Below are positions 1 to 4,442 of a stretch of 6,239 nucleotides of DNA, in pieces; the stretch's first letter is position 1; the number at the start of each line of letters is the position of its first letter. This stretch comes from an uncultured Blautia sp. (GTDB taxonomy: Bacteria > Bacillota > Clostridia > Lachnospirales > Lachnospiraceae): NCBI GenBank assembly GCA_934373235.1, contig CAKROW010000111.1:1-6239 (forward strand). The letters are read 5' to 3'. The translations under genes were made by a program, and so were the position numbers. The notes under the pieces were generated by a model. The model saw only the letters and a list, made by a program, of their open reading frames with translations, had not been told where the DNA came from and did not search any database.

Positions 1-437
1 CTATTCAGGATGCAATGGAGAAGCAGATGAAGGCAGAGCGTGAGAGACGTGAGGCTATTCTGAAGGCAGAGGGAGAGAAGCGTTCCACTATTCTTGTTGC
101 AGAAGGTAAGAAGCAGTCCGCTATTCTTGATGCTGAGGCTGAGAAACAGGCGGCAATCCTTCATGCAGAGGCACAGAAAGAGCGTATGATCAAAGAGGCA
201 GAGGGCCAGGCACAGGCAGTGCTTAAAGTGCAGCAGGCTACAGCCGAGGGTCTTCGTATGATCAAAGATGCAGGTGCAGATGAGTCTGTTCTTACACTGA
301 AGAGCCTGGAAGCTTTGGCAAAGATGGCAGACGGCAAGGCAACCAAGATCATTGTTCCATCAGATATCCAGGGGATTGCAGGACTGGCAACATCCCTGAA
401 AGAGATCATTGCAGATAAACCGGCAGGACAGAAATGA
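1..437 (+). CDS. SPFH/band-7 (stomatin/prohibitin-like) protein, C-terminal part
   Basis: Only the 3' end of this gene is in the window. The reading frame is already open at base 3 and stops with TGA at 435-437, so the start and the membrane-anchored SPFH domain lie upstream. The visible residues begin IQDAMEKQMKAERERRE, which resembles the junction between SPFH domain and coiled coil in stomatin-like proteins. Next come five in-register 11-residue repeats (pattern AILxAExxKxx, bases 54-218). A hydrophobic, Gly-containing tail (KIIVPSDIQGIAGLATSLKEI) follows, as seen in bacterial stomatin homologues. Family knowledge: these proteins form large ring-like oligomers at the cytoplasmic membrane and are linked to membrane microdomains and protease control; they often pair with an NfeD protein, which cannot be checked here. 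The argF start is only 26 bases downstream with no terminator between, so co-transcription is plausible. The exact subfamily is uncertain because the diagnostic domain is missing. Confidence 0.88.
   Translation, partial: IQDAMEKQMKAERERREAILKAEGEKRSTILVAEGKKQSAILDAEAEKQAAILHAEAQKERMIKEAEGQAQAVLKVQQATAEGLRMIKDAGADESVLTLKSLEALAKMADGKATKIIVPSDIQGIAGLATSLKEIIADKPAGQK
54..218 (+). repeat. Five tandem 33-bp units encoding hendecad (11-residue) coiled-coil repeats
   Basis: Units start at 54, 87, 120, 153 and 186. Each encodes a variant of AILxAExxKxx; the last is degenerate (MIKEAEGQAQA). The repeat is conserved as protein rather than DNA, since synonymous codons differ between units. This suggests long-standing coiled-coil constraint, not recent tandem duplication. 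An 11-residue period is typical of the long helix after the SPFH domain. Confidence 0.85.
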
Positions 438-463
438 TTCTGTGGCCGTGAGGAGGATATATT

Positions 464-1462
464 ATGAATCTTAAAGGAAGAAACTTTCTGACACTTAAGG
501 ATTTTACACCGGAGGAGATCACATACATGATCGACCTGGCAGCAGATCTGAAGGCAAAGAAAAAAGCAGGAGAACTTCATGAATATTACAGAGGCAAAAA
601 CATTGCCCTGATCTTTGAGAAAACAAGTACAAGAACCCGCTGCTCTTTTGAGGTGGCTGCACATGATCTTGGAATGGGTTCCACTTACCTTGATCCCACA
701 GGATCCCAGATCGGTAAAAAAGAGAGTATCGCAGATACAGCAAGAGTTCTGGGAAGAATGTATGAGGGAATCGAGTACCGTGGATTTGGCCAGGATATTG
801 TTGAGGAGCTTGCAAAACACGCAGGAGTCCCTGTATGGAACGGCCTGACAAATGAGTATCATCCGACACAGATGCTGGCTGATATGCTGACAGTACGTGA
901 GCATTTCGGTAAGCTTAAAGGACTGAAACTGGTATATATGGGCGATGCCCGTTACAACATGGGTAACTCCCTGATGGTTGTATGCTCCAAGCTTGGTCTT
1001 GACTTTGTGGCATGCACCAATAAGAAATATTTCCCCAATGATGAGCTGGTTGCTCAGTGTCAGCAGTGGGCAAAAGAAGCAGGATCTACCATTACCCTCA
1101 CAGAGGATGTTGAGGCAGGAACCAAAGATGCAGATATCATCTACACAGATGTATGGGTATCCATGGGTGAGCCGGATGAAGTATGGACAGAGCGTATCCA
1201 TGACCTGACACCATACAAGGTTACAAAACATGTTATGGAGAACGCAGGAGAGAAAGCGATCTTCCTTCATTGCCTGCCTGCATTCCACGACCTTAAGACA
1301 AAGATCGGCAAAGAGATGGGCGAGCGCTTCAGCCTGACAGACATGGAAGTAACTGACGAGGTATTTGAGTCAGAACAGTCCAAGGTATTTGATGAGGCTG
1401 AAAACCGTATGCACACCATCAAAGCTGTGATCGTTGCTACTTTGGGAGAGCCGGAGAAATAA
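464..1462 (+). CDS. argF: Ornithine carbamoyltransferase
   Basis: Cytoplasmic enzyme that joins carbamoyl phosphate and L-ornithine to give L-citrulline in arginine biosynthesis. The 332-residue product is full length for the family. The carbamoyl-phosphate loop STRTR is at residues 55-59, HPTQ at 133-136, DVWVSMGE at 229-236 (the SMG signature of ornithine binding) and the catalytic HCLP at 269-272. The SMG signature favours ornithine over putrescine carbamoyltransferase. The start is supported by a GAGGAGG-type ribosome site at about 450-457. The C-terminal NRMHTIKAVIVATLGE is typical of the ArgI/ArcB-like length class, so a catabolic ArcB role cannot be excluded by sequence alone. No arcA or arcC is visible, and I infer the anabolic role. 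No clear ArgR operator is seen in the 26-base gap upstream; any promoter probably lies outside the window. The stop codon overlaps the birA start. Confidence 0.95.
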   Translation: MNLKGRNFLTLKDFTPEEITYMIDLAADLKAKKKAGELHEYYRGKNIALIFEKTSTRTRCSFEVAAHDLGMGSTYLDPTGSQIGKKESIADTARVLGRMYEGIEYRGFGQDIVEELAKHAGVPVWNGLTNEYHPTQMLADMLTVREHFGKLKGLKLVYMGDARYNMGNSLMVVCSKLGLDFVACTNKKYFPNDELVAQCQQWAKEAGSTITLTEDVEAGTKDADIIYTDVWVSMGEPDEVWTERIHDLTPYKVTKHVMENAGEKAIFLHCLPAFHDLKTKIGKEMGERFSLTDMEVTDEVFESEQSKVFDEAENRMHTIKAVIVATLGEPEK

Positions 1463-2268
1463 TGTCAGATATGTATAATGAAGAGATAATTTCACAGGCA
1501 GTACACACAAAATGGACGGGCAAAACCGTCCATTTTGCAAAAGAGATCGATTCAACCAATCTCTGGGCAAAGAGAGAATGGAAAGAAGGCAGAGCCGGCC
1601 ATGGAGAATTATTTGTTGCGGAATACCAGTCTGCAGGCAGAGGCCGCTTCGCAAGGAAATGGGAGGCACCGGCTGACAGTTCGGTGATCATGTCTCTGCT
1701 TCTGTGCCCGGAATTTTCTCCGGTAAAAGCGCCGATGCTCACACTGGTCATGGGACTTTCAGTGGCCCAGGCAGTGGAGGAAGTCGGGATCAATACAGGG
1801 ATCAAATGGCCCAATGATGTGGTTGTATCAAAAAAGAAGATCTGCGGCATCCTTACAGAGATGACCATGGCAGGAGACAGGATCGGCTGTGCAGTCATTG
1901 GCGTGGGAATCAATGTAAATATAGATTCTTTTCCGGAGGAGATGGCTGACAAGGCCACATCGCTTTTTATAGAAAGCGGACATACCTTTCACAGAGAGGA
2001 AATCCTTGGAAAGGTTATGAAATACTTTGAGATCAATTACGAAAAATTCGTACAGACAGAAGATCTTTCCGGACTGAAAGCAGATTATGAGAAGCTTCTT
2101 ATGAATCTTGACCAGCCGGTGCGTGTACTTGACCAGAACGCTCCGTTCGAAGGCATTGCAAGAGGGATCGAGCCTGACGGAGAACTTCTTGTGGAAAAAA
2201 AGGATGGAACTGTAGTCAGGGTAAATGCCGGCGAGGTGTCTGTGCGTGGACTTTACAGTTATGTGTGA
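1462..2268 (+). CDS. birA: Biotin--[acetyl-CoA-carboxylase] ligase, monofunctional (no DNA-binding domain)
   Basis: Activates biotin with ATP to biotinyl-5'-AMP and transfers it to a lysine on biotin carboxyl carrier proteins. The 268-residue product has the substrate-recognition STN at residues 31-33, the biotinyl-AMP loop GRGR at 59-62, KWPNDV at 115-120, and K126 followed by ICGILTE, which aligns with the catalytic lysine of the family. GVGINVN is at 147-153 and the small C-terminal SH3-like domain spans about 217-262 (ending GEVSVRG). The N-terminus begins just before the catalytic domain, so the winged-helix domain of bifunctional BirA repressors is absent; it should act as an enzyme only. 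The ATG shares its first base with the last base of the argF stop (TAATG), which points to translational coupling. The early codons contain a perfect inverted repeat (1508-1537). No start downstream of that repeat would retain the STN region. Confidence 0.94.
   Translation: MSDMYNEEIISQAVHTKWTGKTVHFAKEIDSTNLWAKREWKEGRAGHGELFVAEYQSAGRGRFARKWEAPADSSVIMSLLLCPEFSPVKAPMLTLVMGLSVAQAVEEVGINTGIKWPNDVVVSKKKICGILTEMTMAGDRIGCAVIGVGINVNIDSFPEEMADKATSLFIESGHTFHREEILGKVMKYFEINYEKFVQTEDLSGLKADYEKLLMNLDQPVRVLDQNAPFEGIARGIEPDGELLVEKKDGTVVRVNAGEVSVRGLYSYV
1508..1537. repeat. Perfect 12-bp inverted repeat (6-nt loop) inside the 5' end of birA
   Basis: The left arm CAAAATGGACGG (1508-1519) is the exact reverse complement of the right arm CCGTCCATTTTG (1526-1537), with loop GCAAAA. 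It lies 46 bases after the argF stop, over birA codons 16-26. The core is GC-rich with A's on the left and T's on the right, so it resembles a short bidirectional terminator, but the T run is only four long. It could act as a partial terminator or processing stem after argF, affect birA translation, or be a codon-level coincidence. Confidence 0.6.
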
Positions 2269-2318
2269 TGCCGGCTTTGGCGTGATATATTTTTGATGCT
2301 ACAGATAGAGGAGAATTT

Positions 2319-2687
2319 ATGTATCAGGATAACATAGTGCTCTGCGGAGCAAGCTCTTACGAGCAGAAATATTATTTTAACCAGGATTTTGCATCTCTTC
2401 CGGAGGCGATCAGGCAGGAGCTGCAGATCATGTGTGTACTTTTTACTGAGGACGTGGGAGGAATCCTTACACTGGAATTTGATGAGGATGGAATCCTGCA
2501 GTTCAGGACAGAGGCACTGGAGGCAGACGCACGTTTTGATGAAATCGGAAGTGCATTGAAGATCAAGGAGCTTCAGCGTGAGAAGAAAGAACTCCTGGAA
2601 TCACTGGAAATGTACTACAAAGTATTTTTCCTGGGAGATATCCCGGACGAGGAACTGCAGAAAAAAGCAGACGCCATTAAGGATTGA
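2319..2687 (+). CDS. Uncharacterised small protein, DUF6145-like
   Basis: A 122-residue soluble protein with no signal peptide or membrane segment. I recognise it only as resembling a clostridial family of unknown function (DUF6145, from memory). Visible features are an N-terminal VLCGASSYEQKYY segment with Cys9, a central LFTEDVGGILTLEFDEDG block (residues 41-58) that looks like a beta hairpin, and a highly charged amphipathic helix at about 73-104 (EIGSALKIKELQREKKELLE onward) that may form a coiled coil. The start is supported by the GAGGAG ribosome site at 2308-2313. The stop is only three bases before the dusB start, so the two are probably translated together and both may follow birA transcription across a 50-base gap. 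Position next to dusB might hint at a translation-related role, but that is inference; no catalytic motif is visible. Confidence 0.82.
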   Translation: MYQDNIVLCGASSYEQKYYFNQDFASLPEAIRQELQIMCVLFTEDVGGILTLEFDEDGILQFRTEALEADARFDEIGSALKIKELQREKKELLESLEMYYKVFFLGDIPDEELQKKADAIKD

Positions 2688-2690
2688 TCC

Positions 2691-3686
2691 ATGGAGATGA
2701 AGTGGAAGATCGGAAATGTGGAAATGGAGAATCCTTTTGTGCTGGCACCTATGGCAGGTGTGACAGATCTGGCTTTCCGTAAACTCTGCAAGGAACAGGG
2801 AGCAGGACTGATCTCCATGGAAATGGTCAGTGCAAAGGCAATTTCTTTTCACAACAAAAATACAGAGGCGCTGATGGAGATCGATCCGTCAGAGCATCCG
2901 GTGGCAATGCAGCTTTTTGGCAGTGAGCCGGAGCTGATGGGCGAGGTGGCAAAAAGCATAGAGGAGAGGCCTTTTGATATCCTTGATATCAACATGGGCT
3001 GCCCTGTGCCAAAGGTAGTAAACAACGGGGAGGGTTCGGCCCTTCTTAAAGACCCGAAGCTTATTGGATCTATTGTAAAAAGTGTTTCTTCTGCCATTAA
3101 GAAACCGGTTACTGTAAAGATGCGTATTGGCTTTGAAAATGTGCCGGTGGATATTGTGGATATCGCAAAGAGGGCAGAGGCTGCGGGGGCGGCTGCCATC
3201 GCTGTCCATGGAAGGACAAGGCAGCAGTATTATGCAGGCCATGCAGACTGGGATGCGATCCGCAGAGTAAAAGAGGCAGTGAGTATTCCTGTCATCGGAA
3301 ACGGAGATATCGTTTCCCCGGAAAGTGCAAAAGCCATGTTCATGGAAACCGGCTGTGATGCTGTGATGATCGGGCGTGCAGTCCGCGGAAACCCGTGGAT
3401 ATTCCGGGAGCTGAACCACTATTTTACAACAGGGGAAAAGCTTCCGGCTCCGTCAATGGAGGAGGTTTGTGAGATGATCCTTCGTCATGCCAGAGAGCAG
3501 ATAAGCCGTAAAGGTGAATATGTGGGAATCCGGGAAATGCGTAAGCATGTGGCATGGTATACAGCCGGTATGCGGCACAGTGCAGGAATCCGCAGAGAAT
3601 CCAATAATATTGCCAGTTATGAGGAGCTGGAACAGCTCATATCAAGGCTGGAGCCTTCTTCAAACACGCTCAGGGAGAACCGCTGA
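2691..3686 (+). CDS. dusB: tRNA-dihydrouridine synthase (DusB/NifR3-like)
   Basis: FMN-dependent enzyme that reduces specific uridines in tRNA to 5,6-dihydrouridine using NADPH. The 331-residue product is full length. APMAGVTD (residues 19-26) starts the TIM barrel at the flavin site. QLFGSEP is at 74-80, and NMGCPVPKVVNNGEGSALLK (101-120) contains the catalytic cysteine C104. KMR is at 143-145 (FMN-contacting lysine), VHGRTR at 172-177 (flavin-site histidine H173), GNGDI at 203-207 and GRAVRGNPW at 228-236. The C-terminal residues from about 250 form the helical tRNA-binding domain. The DusB-type assignment over other Dus paralogues rests on overall pattern. The first of two close ATGs (2691, 2697) is preferred because AAGGA at 2679-2683 has the better spacing. 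The final codons form the left arm of the terminator at 3676-3713. Confidence 0.94.
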   Translation: MEMKWKIGNVEMENPFVLAPMAGVTDLAFRKLCKEQGAGLISMEMVSAKAISFHNKNTEALMEIDPSEHPVAMQLFGSEPELMGEVAKSIEERPFDILDINMGCPVPKVVNNGEGSALLKDPKLIGSIVKSVSSAIKKPVTVKMRIGFENVPVDIVDIAKRAEAAGAAAIAVHGRTRQQYYAGHADWDAIRRVKEAVSIPVIGNGDIVSPESAKAMFMETGCDAVMIGRAVRGNPWIFRELNHYFTTGEKLPAPSMEEVCEMILRHAREQISRKGEYVGIREMRKHVAWYTAGMRHSAGIRRESNNIASYEELEQLISRLEPSSNTLRENR

Positions 3687-3713
3687 AATCAATGATTTTG
3701 GCGGTTCTTTTTT
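3676..3713 (+). terminator. Rho-independent terminator overlapping the dusB stop codon
   Basis: Bases 3676-3690 pair with 3694-3708 as a continuous 15-bp stem: 13 Watson-Crick pairs and two G-T wobbles, around a three-base loop AAT. The GC-rich outer part is AGAACCGC with GCGGTTCT. The stem runs into six T's (3708-3713). The dusB stop TGA (3684-3686) is inside the left arm. It should end the transcript that covers birA, the DUF6145-like gene and dusB, insulating it from the promoter 14 bases further on. Confidence 0.92.
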
Positions 3714-3726
3714 CGACAGGGAACGC

Positions 3727-3755
3727 TTGACAAGGAACGGGCTTTTGGGTATAAT
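3727..3755 (+). promoter_or_regulatory. Consensus sigma-A promoter for greA-lysS
   Basis: TTGACA at 3727-3732 and TATAAT at 3750-3755 match the housekeeping consensus exactly and are separated by an optimal 17 bp. Transcription should begin near 3762. There is no TGn extension of the -10 box. The position directly after the dusB terminator and upstream of greA supports a separate, strongly expressed greA-lysS unit. Confidence 0.93.
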
Positions 3756-3799
3756 ACAGAAATTGTGAATATCCTGAGATTATTGCGCTCTTTTTTACA

Positions 3800-3829
3800 G
3801 ATAAGGCCCTGTGACAGCAGGTTTTTATC
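3800..3829 (+). other. Leader hairpin 1 upstream of greA
   Basis: CCTG (3808-3811) pairs with CAGG (3818-3821) around loop TGACAG. After one C-T mismatch, GATAAGG (3800-3806) pairs with 3823-3829 using two G-T wobbles. The lower stem is AU-rich and the hairpin is not followed by a T run, so it is not a terminator by itself. Confidence 0.45.
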
Positions 3830-3838
3830 CGGGGAGAA

Positions 3839-3910
3839 ATGGTTCAGGAATGTAGCAAGACGAATGTTCGGGCAGATATTTTTCAAAGAATACAGACTGC
3901 CCGGTTTTGA
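3839..3910 (+). CDS. Possible 23-codon leader ORF before greA
   Basis: ATG at 3839 opens a 23-residue frame (MVQECSKTNVRADIFQRIQT then ARF) ending in TGA at 3908-3910. The stop touches the greA ribosome site, and greA starts 15 bases after it. A GGGGAG run at 3831-3836 could bind ribosomes but is only two bases from the ATG, which is poor spacing. No run of a single amino-acid codon suggests classical attenuation. It may well be spurious. Confidence 0.2.
   Translation: MVQECSKTNVRADIFQRIQTARF
3869..3903 (+). other. Leader hairpin 2, terminator-like, just upstream of the greA ribosome site
   Basis: CGGGCAG (3869-3875) pairs perfectly with CTGCCCG (3897-3903). After an asymmetric internal loop, a further six-pair AU-rich stem (3877-3882 with 3887-3892) closes a four-base loop. 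The stem is followed by G then TTTT (3905-3908), a weak U tract, so it could allow partial termination or pausing in the greA leader. It stops eight bases before the greA Shine-Dalgarno. Confidence 0.5.
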
Positions 3911-3925
3911 AAGGAAGTAAGGCAG

Positions 3926-4411
3926 ATGGAAGAAGCAAAGAAGAACTTACTCACATACGCAGGACTTAAAAAACTTGAGGAAGAGCTGCATGATCTTAAA
4001 GTAGTTAAGAGAAAAGAAGTTGCAGGTAAGATCAAAGAAGCCAGAGAGCAGGGAGACCTTTCCGAGAACGCTGAGTACGATGCAGCAAAAGACGAGCAGA
4101 GAGATATCGAGGCACGTATTGAGGAGATCGAGAAGATCCTTAAGAATGCCGAGGTTGTAGTAGAGGACGAGGTAGATCTTGACAGGATCAGCGTAGGCTG
4201 TAAGGTTAAGGTGCATGATTTCGAGTTTGAAGAAGATATGGAGCTGAAGATCGTTGGTTCCACAGAGGCTAACAGCCTTGAGGGTAAGATTTCCAACGAG
4301 TCTCCGGTAGGCAAGGCACTGATCGGTGCTCACACCAACGATATCGTTGAGGTTGAAATGCCATCCGGAATCATGAAATACAAGGTTCTTGAGATCCAGA
4401 GAAACGTATAA
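3926..4411 (+). CDS. greA: Transcription elongation factor GreA
   Basis: Binds the secondary channel of RNA polymerase and stimulates cleavage of the nascent RNA in backtracked complexes, rescuing stalled elongation. The 161-residue product is full length. Residues 1-75 form the antiparallel coiled coil. Its tip carries GDLSENAEYDAAKDEQ (43-58), with D44 and E47 corresponding to the two acidic residues that help coordinate the catalytic Mg2+ in the polymerase. Residues from about 83 to 161 form the FKBP-like C-terminal domain, with the conserved SPVGKALIG at 126-134. The intact acidic tip separates it from Gfh-type inhibitors, and the basic N-terminal region fits GreA. The start follows AAGGAAG at 3911-3917. 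A consensus promoter lies about 200 bases upstream, and lysS follows after 31 bases without a terminator, so the two are probably co-transcribed. Confidence 0.96.
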   Translation: MEEAKKNLLTYAGLKKLEEELHDLKVVKRKEVAGKIKEAREQGDLSENAEYDAAKDEQRDIEARIEEIEKILKNAEVVVEDEVDLDRISVGCKVKVHDFEFEEDMELKIVGSTEANSLEGKISNESPVGKALIGAHTNDIVEVEMPSGIMKYKVLEIQRNV

Positions 4412-4428
4412 TAAACAAGGTTAGATAT

Positions 4429-4435
4429 AAGGAGG
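4429..4435 (+). promoter_or_regulatory. Strong ribosome binding site fixing the GTG start of lysS
   Basis: AAGGAGG at 4429-4435 is a near-perfect Shine-Dalgarno site seven bases before GTG at 4443. An in-frame TAA at 4428-4430 excludes any longer reading frame, and the first in-frame ATG (4704) would remove much of the N-terminal domain. The start is therefore GTG. Confidence 0.9.
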
Positions 4436-4442
4436 CCAAAAG

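Larger units (their letters stand above)
3762..3925 (+). promoter_or_regulatory. Structured 5' leader of greA (about 164 nt)
   Basis: This stretch between the inferred transcription start and greA is long for an untranslated leader. It holds two predicted hairpins (3800-3829 and 3869-3903) and a possible short ORF (3839-3910). The greA ribosome site AAGGAAG lies at 3911-3917. I do not recognise a known riboswitch or T-box: no T-box motif (TGGNACCGCG) or specifier arrangement is present. Confidence 0.55.

Noticed and set aside
54..218. 33-bp repeats as a CRISPR-like or mobile repeat array
   Set aside because: The repeats are in frame, diverged at synonymous positions and encode a coiled coil, with no spacers.
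161..1288. Long open frame on the minus strand opposite the SPFH and argF genes (375 codons)
   Set aside because: It lies antisense to two well-supported genes. Its translation is Cys/His-rich, resembles no family I know, and has no convincing start region. It is explained by codon bias on the + strand.
2269..2318. Gap between birA and the DUF6145-like gene as a possible terminator or promoter (TGCC, GGCG, then TATATTTTT)
   Set aside because: Only about four base pairs can form before the T-rich run, and no -35/-10 pair with acceptable spacing is present. Only the ribosome site at 2308-2313 is supported.
2974..2992. Inverted repeat TTGATATC / GATATCAA with three-base loop in dusB
   Set aside because: It arises from adjacent DIL-DIN codons (GATATC twice). 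A similar GATATC pair occurs in lysS from SDIGDI. This is a codon by-product rather than a regulatory site.
3785..3796. GCGCTC followed by six T's in the greA leader as a terminator
   Set aside because: No upstream sequence forms a stable stem with GCGCTC; only a three-pair GAG/CTC match exists.
3762..3925. T-box or amino-acid riboswitch controlling greA-lysS
   Set aside because: The T-box consensus, a specifier loop and the lysine riboswitch core are not recognisable, and the leader is short for either class.
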